Shown here: positions 46,255 through 56,432 of the stretch, one piece after another | How the letters are laid out: each line of letters starts with the position of its first letter | Position numbering within the stretch: the first letter of the stretch is position 1 | Assembly (NCBI GenBank): GCA_026225945.1 | Contig: JAMJFZ010001131.1 | Coordinates: forward strand, 26,006,001 to 26,070,000 | DNA from: Cricetomys ansorgei | Taxonomy: Eukaryota > Chordata > Mammalia > Rodentia > Nesomyidae | Direction of reading: 5' to 3' | Length of the DNA: 64,000 nucleotides | Notes under the pieces: model-generated | The model's input: the letters and a program-made list of their open reading frames with translations, nothing else | The model's database searches: none | Told to the model about the DNA's origin: nothing | Translations under genes and position numbers: made by a program

Positions 46255-46375
46255 TCTGCCTGTGGTGGGACACACCTGTAATCTCAACACTTTCTAGGCA
46301 GATACAGGAGAATCAAGAGCTCGAGATCTTCCTCTACTACCTCTAAAAACTACCTCTAAAAAACAAATGAGCAAA
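46255..46375 (+). repeat. B1-like SINE (degraded)
   Basis: GCCTGTGGTGGGACACACCTG, TAATCTCAACACTTTCTAGG, CAGATACAGGAGAATCAAG with an A-rich end. CTACCTCTAAAAA is duplicated inside it. Confidence 0.6.
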
Positions 46376-46379
46376 CAAA

Positions 46380-47235
46380 CCAAAACCCATTCCTCTCAGG
46401 TTGACTAAGCTTACATGTTGTCTAGTTTGTATCCCTTTTGTAGAGAGGGCTGTGGGAAGTGTAGTAATACACTACAATCTCTTACCCTCAATTTAGAGAA
46501 AGAAAATGGAAGGATAGAAAGAAATCTTCACAGCTTTTGTGCGTAGCCTTGATAGAGAGAAGGGTAGATATCTTAATGGCTCTTTTAGGCTGTCCTAAGT
46601 TTTGAGAAGAGGAGCTGACAGTGAGCCAGACTAGCGTCTCAGCTCACTATCTGCAAACCCAATCTCCCCAACCGATGTTCTTCTATGCAATTATCAACGG
46701 ACCTTCCCAACCCTCTCTGGAGGACCAGTGCCCTCTGCCAAACTGACCTTTGGCTAGGGTCAACTCATCTACTTACCTGGCTACCTAGTTTTCTGTCTGG
46801 CTTTGTGCTGTGGCCCATTGTATTTCTGGCCAGGAAGCTATTCCATGGAATGCTCGTTTGTATTGAGGTGGCTCAGAGAGTCCTTCTACTGTCCAGCATC
46901 TTTCTGTTTTGGCAAACTACAAGAGATGTATCTGTGGTCGAAAACTATAAAATGTTACTTAGTATGGTAAGCTACAGCTTGAGGCTACCAAGGTTAAAGG
47001 CCAAAATGTGGGACGTGATGCTTGAAACACGTCTCTCAGTGTGACAAGGTCACACGCTTGTTTTACATGTGTGCTGGAGTCCCCTCTGTGCTCTGGGAGG
47101 GAAGGCCTGAGGGAAGCAGCAGAGAGAGCTCATTCCCAATAGAGCTGAGAGACAACAGTAAGACAGAGGGAACTTTAGGTAAGAAAAGCCCAGGTTCGTT
47201 TGGGGCCATTTTCCCATATTCATGAATACCAAAAT
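46380..47235. other. non-coding stretch
   Basis: The 119-codon plus frame at 46685-47044 has hydrophobic stretches but no match to a family I know and no splice or promoter context. Treated as chance. Confidence 0.35.
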
Positions 47236-47239
47236 AGTA

Positions 47240-47525
47240 GTTACCTATCACATTTAAAAACAAAATTTCACTTTTTCATTGAAATAATTAGCCAGAAATG
47301 CTTTTTCGTATGAATACATTTCTGATTTAAGGTCAAGAATAAACATTTTGAATAAAGGCTATCACATCAAAATCCTTTAGAACCTGACTTGACTAATTAA
47401 TTGATGTGCTCCGGCTTAATATGCAAATGATGTCAAAATAAGTCATTCCTTTATTTTAGGGACATAGCTTTGCTATAAATATAGAGACAGTTTTGAAGCG
47501 TAGCAAGAGTGATGACACTGTCCAG
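47240..47525. promoter_or_regulatory. candidate enhancer with POU octamer and AP-1/CRE-like site
   Basis: A SINE-free A/T-rich block. A perfect octamer ATGCAAAT at 47421-47428 overlaps TGATGTCA at 47428-47435 (a CRE/AP-1-like site). TAATTAATTGAT lies at 47394-47405, and ATAAATATAGAG near 47477. Dense developmental-factor motifs with no open frame suggest an enhancer; this rests on motif content only. Confidence 0.35.
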
Positions 47526-47529
47526 AAAT

Positions 47530-48730
47530 AGTGTCTGTGCTAAAACAAATGGCATCCTATCCGCAGAGGGCAGGGCAATTTGCAACTGTTTGCCACCACA
47601 GACTTCCAGGGCCGTGTATCCCAGGGAAGTAAAAGAAGCAGAATGAGGGAAGCGTGTCCTCTGTCAATCAGCAGGACCAGTCACAAACCTAAAGGGAGGT
47701 CCTTCTGAAATAGGAGTAAGTAGTACACCCAGAGACTCAATGAACACGGTGATGTCTTCTCACGTTCACGAACGTAATCCACACGTCCAAGTTTTTCCAC
47801 ATCCATTCCAACTCTCTCTCTCACACACACCCGAAATCTCCCAGAAGATTTTCATTATTTTAATTTTCTTGAAATGCAAGGATAATTATTTATGAATTCT
47901 CCAAGATGCTAAGAACAGGGTCGTCTGTACAAAGTAGAAAACTTGCCAAGTTCATTCTAGGGTTAACGATCAGAAGGGCCAGGACAGCCCCAGCAGCCAA
48001 GGCCAGGGAGAGAACTTCATCGCTCCACCCTGGCCTGTGAGCCTCTAGAAGAGGGTGGTTCTGCATTGCTAGCATTCCTGCTGAAGAGTCTCATTGCTGG
48101 GTCACTTCTCCCGGAGCCACAGCTGCCACCGGAGGCTCCTGTCACGTGCAGGACTTTACAATGTGGCTCCAGCGATGCTACACAGAACCAGAGGTACTGA
48201 CGGCACGGATTCAGATGGACAGTTTTCCACCTGAAACTTGAACGGCCCAACTCTCTTGTCGCCTGTGTGTGGCTCACAGGAAGTAACTGGATGTTTGAAA
48301 GTACAAAAGCTGAGCTACAGATAGAAGACCGCGGGGTGCGGCAACTTACTTGAGCACTTCAGTCCAGTCCTTCCTTTAATCCCTTCCCTTCAAGACCTAG
48401 GCAAACCTGAGCTGTTGCAGAGGGAGCAGAGTAGGCAAGCGCTGCTAGTTGACGCCTACTTGCCCAATGGCCTCCAGTGATTCTTTGTAATTATTACTAA
48501 AGAGGCCCACCCAATAGAAATGGGCTGTCCCCAGCCCTTCCTGTCCCATATACATACATGGGTTTAAATCAGTGAGTGGGCACCGTGGGTAATTTTCCCT
48601 GTATTCTGATACACAGCTTGCTGCCTGAACTCCTCACACTCCGCCAAGAAGGCGGACCCCCGGTGGTACCTCCCCCGCCCCCCCAATTAAAACTAGGCGT
48701 TTCTGTTTGCTCAGACAGAACGGTTCCGTT
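47530..48730. other. non-coding stretch
   Basis: No SINE recognised. Minus-strand frames (47890-48075, 48017-48277) are short and without domains. Confidence 0.4.
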
Positions 48731-48734
48731 TTCA

Positions 48735-48905
48735 CATTGTCCAGAGAGTTACTTAATTTTGGGTTACTTGCTATTGTCTTGTTTCCTCATTTGTAAGACG
48801 AAATACATGATGGCACCTACCTCATATTATTGCTGCTATGACTAGATAGGACAATAACCTTACTCTCGGCGCAGTACTTAAGACTGTGAATGGCCATCAA
48901 CAGTC
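48735..48905 (+). repeat. MIR SINE
   Basis: GAGTTACTTAATTTTGGGTTAC, TTGTTTCCTCATTTGTAAGACG, ATGATGGCACCTACCTCATA, TTATTGCTGCTATGACTAG and GTACTTAAGACTGTGAATGGCC in MIR order. Confidence 0.75.
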
Positions 48906-48909
48906 AGCT

Positions 48910-50035
48910 GTCATCGATATAAAGGCATCGCATTCTTGAAGACCCTTTCCCTCGTCATTCGCTCAACAAACCACTTTCTAGCCAAGCCACCTTGTATCTG
49001 TTTATCTATGAACTGTCTCCTTCCGAAGTCCAGAAAGGGCAGAACGATAGGGGCGGAATATATTCACTTACATAGGTCCATGTGTGTGAAATATTTAAAC
49101 ATTCAACAGCCTCTGTCAAAAGAGCAAACTTTGGAGTGGCAAGTAGAAATTGGGATGCTCATATCTCCTGTTCAGTCTATATTCTCTCAGCTTCCGCAAA
49201 TTTATGGAAATGCTAATTAAGGCTCCGATTCATTTATACAGAATTAGATTGATGTGGCAGTTTCTAGGGACCAAACGTGGTTATGCCACTCACCGACCCA
49301 ACGGCAGCTTCCGTTTCATTATCTAGTTGGACAGCTTCTTGTTGCCCAAATTAATAATCAATTTTGACTCTTCTAGTCACATCACAGGAAACCAAAAATA
49401 GACAACCCTTCCTCAACCTGACTTGGATGCAATGACGTCAACGCCCTTATGGTGATAAAAAAGGCTGCTAGTCACCTCTTCACACGTTCGTTCCCCTGCT
49501 CCTACATGCTCTTATTCACTGGAAGGGGGCGGTAAAGCTGTAGTGCTGCAGTATTTTAAAGCTTCAAGTTGAACACTTTAAAACCTTGACTTCATTTAAA
49601 ACTTGTTTTGGCACCAGCCTCCACAAGCCTAACACCATGTGGCCATGTATGCCTGTCAGAATCACTTGGCGTGTGTTGCTGTTATTTTAAACCAAGATTC
49701 TCGCTCTTGTCACCTGTTCTTACGTGGTTCCAATCCACTGCCAGATTTGGGAACCATTGTCAAAAAGAAATCAGCTAATAAATCTAAGTGGGAATCGGGA
49801 AACATTTTTACAAGATTTGTTCTATTTTTTATAGCTATTCTAAGGTTTTATTTCATGAGCTCTTCAAATATATTTAAATATATAACATTTATATTCTTTA
49901 TCATAAATGCCAGAGATGTGATTCACGATGGGAATCTAGAGATAAGGAAGAGTATATTGGTCAAAATGAATATGATCAGTACAATTTATATAATACACTT
50001 TTGATAGCCCTCGATGATCATTCAAGGTTTAACTT
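48910..50035. other. non-coding stretch, partly candidate conserved (49200-49400)
   Basis: 49200-49400 is A/T-rich with ATGCTAATTAAGG, CAGAATTAGATTGATG and CAAATTAATAATCAATTTTG, and has no SINE. The 121-codon plus frame at 49639-50004 is A/T-driven and has no domain. Confidence 0.35.
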
Positions 50036-50040
50036 TAAAT

Positions 50041-50118
50041 GACTGGGAATATGGCTTAGTGGTAGACTACCCGCTTACCGTGTACCAGGTCCTGCATGCA
50101 CTCCCTAGAAACAAATAA
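50041..50118 (+). repeat. ID-type SINE (diverged)
   Basis: GACTGGGAATATGGCTTAGTGG (A box), TAGACTACCCGCTTACC, GTACCAGGTCCTGCATGCAC and an A-rich tail. Confidence 0.7.
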
Positions 50119-50119
50119 A

Positions 50120-50970
50120 AACAAAACTCAATTTTATGTATTTAGTGGTGGGTACTTGTTTAACATACATACGGTTTGATCTGTTAAATACATCTCTACC
50201 AAGCCACTTTGTGGGTCCCAAAAACATGAGCTTCACCTTCAGTGGCTCTGTTCCAAGCTTCCTGCAGGCTCACTCAGGAACCCCCAGATGAATCCCACCC
50301 CTACCCCAAAACATAGGCACACTACTCTCTGACATTTACCTTACAGATCAGTGATTCTTGACCCTCGGTGACAATTCTTCATGGCAGGTGTGGTCCTCTG
50401 AACTGTAGTGTTTAGCAGTGTCCCTAGTCTCTCTCTACCTGCTAGCCTGACCACTGCCCTTCTCCCTCTTCCCTGTGACTAAAAGGACCTCTCTATTCGT
50501 GGCCAATTGTTCTCTGTGGACAAAATTACCTTCTGTGTAAGGACCACCAGAAGTGGCAAAATATGAACTTGAAGATTCCTTTGCATCACAAGTTTCTCCC
50601 ACGTTTCCGGTACTGAAATTATTCCAAGACAACAAATCCCTCCATAATGACAAAGGGTTGGTTTTCTGTGTTTTCTTGGGTCTGAAGTGAGGAGAACAGA
50701 AGCTACAGGCATTTGAACACTGAAGTATGCAACTTCTTATGAAAAGGGGGGCAGAAAGGACAATGAGACTCCCATGGACCTGGAATTGTCTCACCCAGCT
50801 ATCAGGCATGGGCCCCAGGCTCTGTCAAATCTGTGATAGCGCTTTGCAGACTAAGGAAGGATCTGGGAGATGATGTCAGGTTGGATGTTTATGATAAATA
50901 GCTCAAATGAAAACCTCTAGGTTGAGTGACAATGTTTTTTTTTTTTTTTTGTATGTTAGATTTTGATTTA
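50120..50970. other. non-coding stretch
   Basis: No exon supported. A T16 run lies at 50935-50950 without an upstream polyadenylation signal on the matching strand. Confidence 0.4.
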
Positions 50971-50974
50971 CTTT

Positions 50975-51030
50975 AGTCCTTAATACCTAACATAACAGTA
51001 CTTAATAAATGTCTGCTAGTGAGTCAACAG
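50975..51030 (+). repeat. L2-type LINE 3' end fragment
   Basis: AATACCTAACATAACAGTACTTAATAAATGTCTGCTAGTGAGTCAA resembles the L2 3' terminal region. Short. Confidence 0.4.
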
Positions 51031-51189
51031 TATATGATGGAGAAGGGCCTGGAAGAGCTTCCGTAGGGAGACTGAGAAGCATTAGGAAAGAACAGCCTAA
51101 GGGAAAAATACAGAGAAGTCTTGAGGTGGAGAGGATGACTGCACCTGAGGAAATGCCTGACCAGCTCTGCACTGGAGGCGACAGACAGA

Positions 51190-51325
51190 GGGACAAAGAT
51201 CATGAGCTTGGATTCAGATGTCCTACAGGTTTTCTATAACACTTTGTGCATCTATGAATGAGGATAACAATGGTGATTCCTTCAAAGAACTACTGTGAGG
51301 ACTTAGCAAGGTCACACTTGTAAAC
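51190..51325 (+). repeat. MIR SINE fragment
   Basis: CATGAGCTTGGATTCAGATG, then GTGCATCTATGAATGAGGATAAC, AACTACTGTGAGGACTTAGC follow the MIR pattern with moderate divergence. Confidence 0.55.
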
Positions 51326-51329
51326 CTCT

Positions 51330-52500
51330 TCTGTGACTGACAGCAAATAAGTTGGCTAGGTTTGACTATGGAGCATGACAGGAGGAGGGATATGAAGAAA
51401 GCCAGGAACTCAACCACCCTGAGCTCCAGACAGTTTAGTAGGCAAGGGAAGTGGAAAGGATGGGGGGAGGGGAGGGAGGAAGGAGAGATCTTGGGAGACG
51501 AGACAGAGAAGAGAAGGGAGAAGAGGAAGAGGAGGAGGAGGAAGAGGAGGGAGAGAGAGCCAATGCAATCTAGAAACATCTAAATAGTCGCTGTGATAAG
51601 AAAGCAAGCCAAGCAGGGCAGAATATCAGAATATAAAGTTGACCGAGCATCTGTGGGAACACTGATGGAGCTGTTGTCTTGGTGATGTGACTGACTAATT
51701 AGCTCATTTATTTGATTTTTCTTAGGCTTCCTCAGTGACTTTAAAGCAAAAAGCAAGGAAAGCAAGGGTTGAGTTGACCTTCACTTGGAGGTTGTTAGAA
51801 AGGCTGGATTAGAAGGTCAAAAGGCCCAGGACACAAGACTACCCCAGGGATTAAACAACAACAACAAAAACCAAGGACTATGCTGAGAGCCCTGGGAGGA
51901 GCTTGGGAGCTGCCTGGTCTGGTGAGAGAGGGTAAGGCAGGATGTGGTAGATTAAATGGTTTCTAGTAAGGGCTCATAGACGGAGACACTGCTACTAACT
52001 TCCCATGGAGGAGAGGGTGCTGAGCAAGTGGAAGCAATGCCACTCATCTCCCCTGGCTGAACTCAAGCCATTCTGTCCCCAAGGATACCCCATCAGCATG
52101 TTTTATGGGCAAAGAATTCAGCCATTTGTAACTACCTGTAGTAAAATGGCTTCAGCAAGCATCTCAGTATGTGGAATGGTTGTAGGGTGGTTAGTGAAAT
52201 CAGAAGGTAGAAACACAGTCTATACTTTAAAAAAAAATCAATGGATACAGAATTTTAATCCTTATTCTGTATCTACTCTTGAAAAACTAAACATTAAGTG
52301 AGCTGGTTGGTGCCAGCTCATGCCAATCAAAATCCTCTTGAGGGATTGCACGTTTCTCATCGGCCTCTGGGATATCTGCCCAAGAAGTATCTCAAAGAAT
52401 GTTTTCCTTCCACATTCTCAGCTTGGCATGCCTCTCTGCTCACCACCCCACCCTCAGCACACACACACAAATGCATGGCACATTCACATTCTGCCTCCTT
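51330..52500. other. non-coding stretch with GA-rich tract
   Basis: A purine-only tract (GGGGAGGGG/GAGGAGGAGG units) spans about 51455-51562. The overlapping frames on both strands there are low-complexity artefacts. Confidence 0.4.
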
Positions 52501-52504
52501 CCAC

Positions 52505-52630
52505 GTAATTTACGAGATTCATTCATTCAATAAATACATGCCAGGCATGTTCTAGAGACTAGGGCTACCGCAGTTAGAGAAGCTATATTCTCGTGCAGAG
52601 CTTAAACTCCGAGAGACGAACACATTGTGT
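52505..52630. repeat. ancient mammalian repeat fragment (L2/MIR age)
   Basis: TTCATTCATTCAATAAATACATGC, CAGGCATGTTCTAGAGACTAGG, then CTCGTGCAGAGCTTAAACTC, as in the other two copies noted in this window. Confidence 0.5.
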
Positions 52631-52980
52631 GTCGACAAAAAAAGTGAATGTGCATGATCATTCACAGCTTATACTGACTTTTGTAAATCTGTATAATATG
52701 AAATTATCGTAGACTTTATACATGTGCCCATTATCCTTTAAGGCAAAAACAAAATTATTATCCAATATCAGATAGCGGCAGAAGGGAAGAATCACTTGGG
52801 AGACAGGCCATTGCCAGCTACATGAGATGTCTGATGCCTCAAAACAAAAAAGAAAGAAACCACATGAAATGTTCGGCCTAATTATACACAAATCACAAAT
52901 ACATAGTTTGCTTTTAAAAGAGTATGTCTTCCAGTGTATCTTGTAAGTGCATCCCCCATCTTACCTTCAAAGCCAGCTAG

Positions 52981-53113
52981 GTTGTTTGTTTTTTCAAGAC
53001 AGGGTTTCTCTGGAACTCACTCTGTAGACCAGGCTGGCCTCAAACTCACAGAGATCCTCCTGCCTCTGCCTCCCGAGTGCTGGGATTAAAGGCATTCACC
53101 ACCATCACCCAGC
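52981..53113 (-). repeat. B1 SINE with 14-bp target-site duplication
   Basis: Antisense B1 near consensus: AAGACAGGGTTTCTCTGG, GTAGACCAGGCTGGCCTC, CAGAGATCCTCCTGCCTCTG and GTGCTGGGATTAAAGGC. TCAAAGCCAGCTAG at 52967-52980 and at 53114-53127 flanks it exactly, so boundaries are firm. A 10-bp or so segment between GTTTCTCTGG and AACTCACTC is missing relative to consensus. Confidence 0.97.
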
Positions 53114-53129
53114 TCAAAGCCAGCTAGTT

Positions 53130-53960
53130 GAAACTGGTATTGCCCAGTATTTTCTGGTCTCTGTACGCATTAAAAGTCAACAACTTGATCTGAGGTTTTT
53201 GAGAATAACTTCCCAACCTATGATTTCTAGTTCAAACTGCGTGGAAGCACCAGAGTAGAGCTCTAATATAAGCAATCACTTAGGGCTGTTGGCCACCATT
53301 TGAAGAAGAAAAATGTAAGCATTACCTTGCTCACAGATCTTATTTGGCGTTTAACTCCACACCCAAAGTGAGTAAGAATGAGTACTGATTTTTTTTTCCT
53401 AACTCACAGATGAAGAAAGTTACGAATTTAATGGAGATGTCCCAAATTATTTTTCTTACCCAGCAGGAAAGTTCATGCTGTAGGGAGCTGCCCTCTGTCT
53501 CCACTTCTGCTATTGCGTTTTCTGTAGCGAGCCCCTCTACTATTCTCAGTTACCTTATGTTTAATGCGAAGCCTCTCCCTGTTTTCACAGGTAATTCACG
53601 AGTAATTCCTCAAGTACATTTTAGTTAGCAATGGTGTCCCTTCAGCTAGCCCTGCTGCCACCACAGTGACTTGCAGCTCCTAGAGCTCAGAGCCATCCTC
53701 CATCCTGGATCACACCTTTGCAAAAAAGAAGGGCTGGGCAGGGAATAGAGTCTGTGTGGTTTGGTTTATACAGCACGGACAGGGCATAGGACACACAGTT
53801 TGTGTGGTTTGGTTTTACCACAGTCATTGAAATCTCAGTTCTGGAAAATTAGAATATTTAAATCCTGCAGAGGTTAGAAGAAAGGCTCCATTTGTGTCTA
53901 TATAATGGATCTTAAAAGACCCACAGGAGTTTCCAGCTCTTGATTCTTTCATTGCTCTCT
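53130..53960. other. non-coding stretch
   Basis: No exon recognised. TGTGTGGTTTGGTTTA occurs twice, near 53754 and 53801, as a short direct repeat. Confidence 0.4.
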
Positions 53961-53962
53961 CA

Positions 53963-54062
53963 GCAATCAGGAGATAGAGAAAGGAGGCAAATTACCATTA
54001 AGTTGAGGCCAGTCAGGAACGCCGAGCTAGATCTTGTCAAAAAACAAAACAAAACAAAAAAC
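53963..54062 (+). repeat. proto-B1-like SINE fragment
   Basis: AATCAGGAGATAGAGAAAGG, TTGAGGCCAGTCAGGAACGC, then TAGATCTTGTCAAAAAACAAAAC. Only the middle and tail of a 7SL-type SINE are visible. Confidence 0.45.
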
Positions 54063-54224
54063 CATAGTCCTCTTGACTTTCAGAAGTAAACTATATGCCC
54101 ATTGTGCTTTAAAAGCAAGGCATACTTCCGAATACTTCCTCATTCTGTGACCCTACCTGAGACCCTTTAACCCTTGACCCCAAGTATTTCTTTACTTAAT
54201 GTAGGGGTATTAAAAAAAAAATGT

Positions 54225-54328
54225 CCCAAAGCCAAGGTTATAGTCTAGACCTAGTAAAACAAGCTCTTTGAGTGTTTTAAAGTCTCCAGATGATCCCAAT
54301 ATGCTGACAAGTTTGAGAAGGACCGTGT
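54225..54328 (+). repeat. MER5-like hAT-Charlie fragment
   Basis: AAAACAAGCTCTTTGAGTG, then CTCCAGATGATCCCAATATGC and AAGTTTGAGAAGGACC match the MER5A right half ('aacaagctccccaggtgattctaatg...gtttgagaacc'). Confidence 0.5.
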
Positions 54329-54329
54329 T

Positions 54330-55360
54330 AGCCAACTGGTTCCCAGGCAAACTTCTGTTCCTCCTTCTCATCTCAGGCCCAAGGGGATGGCTAATTTTCT
54401 CCCCACAGGCTCCAGGCCTTCCCACTATTCCTCCAGAACAGTTCTACCTCAGCACTGAGGATGCTGCAACTGTTTACCTGTCTGCCTCTTCTCCCAATCT
54501 GCTAGAAGAGTCAGGAGTGTTTTTATCTTTGAATCCCAGTGCTAATCCTATGCCCCATTGTTGGGAGTATTTAATATATCCGTGGAATAGATCCAAAGAA
54601 ACAAAACTAAAACTGTACATTGCAGATATTTAAATACTTTGGAAAAAATAATAATTTAATGTGCTCAGAATGTGTCACCAGTGAAGTACTCCACATTAGA
54701 GAAACATCTTGTACCAGTGAAAATAAACTAGATCCCAGCATCAAAGGATAAAACCAGACCACATCAGAACTGCATTCCTCGTTGTAATGAGCACATTAAA
54801 ACCCATATCCTGTGATAAGAAATGCATCCTTTCTCGGTCCGTTTCTATCTTTAGTGGACTGTGTGTTGCTTCTAAGTCAACTCTTTTGGCATTTTACATT
54901 GCAGGGGTTTATGAAACTGAGCGGATGGTTTGAAGTAGTTTACAAAATGTATCATGTCAGAGTTAGTTACTGTGCTGTTCACAGTTAATATGACCATTAT
55001 AATTCAGGAAAAGAATTCACATAGTAAATTTTACCACAGTCTCGCCCTGGACAATAAGTGTGATTTTAAACACTTGTTTTTCAGAGATATTTAAAATATT
55101 TTGTTCTTTGGGTTGCCTAATTGTTTCGTATTTACAGCAATGTCTCACAACCTAACAATATGTTCTTTTCTTTTTCCTCTGCTAGATTTTGATACATGAA
55201 ACCTGAAAATATGTCAGATTTAGGAACTCTTTTCCAAAACAGGAGTATGTTTCTCATTTATCGTAGTCAGTGAAGGCTGGTTTATCTCATCAGACATCAA
55301 TTAAATTATTAACAACTAATATTCAATACGCATCTATCCTGAGTAATTATATAAAGTGAG
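54330..55360. other. non-coding stretch
   Basis: A/T-rich with no recognised SINE or exon. The part of the 121-codon frame (54268-54633) that follows the MER5-like piece shows no domain. Confidence 0.35.
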
Positions 55361-55361
55361 A

Positions 55362-55472
55362 TGCTCGCTTGTGGAAGTCAGAGACAACTTTTGGGAGTTG
55401 GTTTAATTCTTCCAACAGGTAGGTCCTGTATGGCCACCAGTGCCTTTAACTGATAAGCCATCTCGCCGACCC
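55362..55472 (-). repeat. B3-type SINE
   Basis: Antisense: TTGTGGAAGTCAGAGACAAC, TTTTGGGAGTTGGTTTAATTC, CAACAGGTAGGTCCTGTATG, TTTAACTGATAAGCCATCTC and GCCGACCCC. Confidence 0.85.
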
Positions 55473-55740
55473 CATTATCTCTTTTGAATGCAATATAATA
55501 CATCATGATTCACTATTGTTAACCAGTATTTGAGTATAAGCAGTAAGTGCGCATTCTTTGAAACACACTTTATTGTTCTGCTTTCCATAAACAAGCCTTG
55601 ACTTCAAGCTCTAAGCGTGATTTTCCCAGGAACTAGCTTACAAGAAATAACTTTTAAAGGCATTGCTAATGGAGAGAAGATGAAGGATCACAATCCTTAA
55701 TATTCATAGTCTCTAAAATGGAAAGGCTATTGAGGTGGTA

Positions 55741-55829
55741 TGCTGGGTGGTTTTTATGTCAACTTGACACAAGATAAAGTCATCTAGGAAGAGGTGCATT
55801 TTCTTGATTTTTCATGTCTGAAGACCCTG

Positions 55830-55878
<49 letters not shown>

Positions 55879-56089
55879 CTGGGTACTATAAGAAAGCAAG
55901 CTGAGCTAAGCCAGTAAGAGGCATTCCTACAAGGCCTCTGCATCAGTTCTTAACGCCAGCTGGGTTCTTGCATTGAGTTCCTGCCCCGATTCCCCTCAGT
56001 GATGGACTGTGGCCTCAGAGTTTGAAGCTAAAATAAACCCTTTGCTTTCGGTCATGGTGTTTAATCACAGCAATAGAAACTAAGACAGA
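55741..56089. repeat. rodent interspersed repeat (URR1-like), split by a GT microsatellite
   Basis: Common rodent block order: TTTATGTCAACTTGACACAAG, CTATAAGAAAGCAAGCTGAG, AGCCAGTAAGAGGCATTCC, GGCCTCTGCATCAG, GGTCATGGTGTTTAATCACAGC, AATAGAAACTAAGACAG. I recall this layout as URR1, but the name needs a RepeatMasker check. The (GT)21 run replaces part of the usual middle. Confidence 0.6.
55833..55874. repeat. (GT)21 microsatellite
   Basis: Uninterrupted GT dinucleotides, likely polymorphic. Confidence 0.97.
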
Positions 56090-56264
56090 AGCTAACCGTT
56101 TCAAGTTAGGTGATTCTCTAAGAAGCCCCAAATTGACTTTTACTATGCCAACAAGTCACACAGACAACGCACGCGTATTCAATCAAGCTTTCTATAGTTA
56201 CGTATGGATCGGAAGAAGGACAATGTCAAAGCTAGTTTCTGTGTTAGCAAGTGTTCTTTCTCAG

Positions 56265-56432
56265 GTCTCTGAACCTACTTGGCAAAGCCAGACATACAGA
56301 ACCAGCTCCCTGGAGCTGCAACACCCTCACAAAACCCAGAGGTCCAAACAGCTTGTAGCTCTTTGGGCGGCGAGCCTCGCGGCCAGCTGGGGTCGCTCTC
56401 CCTAAAGCTGCCAGGCACCGCAGCGAGCCCAG
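56265..56432 (+). other. candidate upstream alternative exon
   Basis: The right edge has a strong splice-donor match, CCCAG|GTAAGC, with GT at 56433-56434, at the left margin of the CpG island. The left edge follows a polypyrimidine-AG acceptor-like GTGTTCTTTCTCAG ending at 56264. There is no clear ATG-led conserved frame. It may instead be the 3' end of an alternative first exon, with no acceptor used. Confidence 0.25.

Noticed and set aside
46685..47044. 119-codon frame with hydrophobic stretches, possibly a membrane protein
   Set aside because: Composition is that of T-rich non-coding DNA. No family match and no neighbouring exon.
49640..49765. Possible MER5/MER20-like DNA transposon
   Set aside because: Only weak word matches (GTCAGAATCACTTGG, GGGAACCATTG), too few to support a call.
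50935..50950. T16 run considered as the tail of a minus-strand retrocopy
   Set aside because: No polyadenylation signal in the expected position and no open frame next to it.
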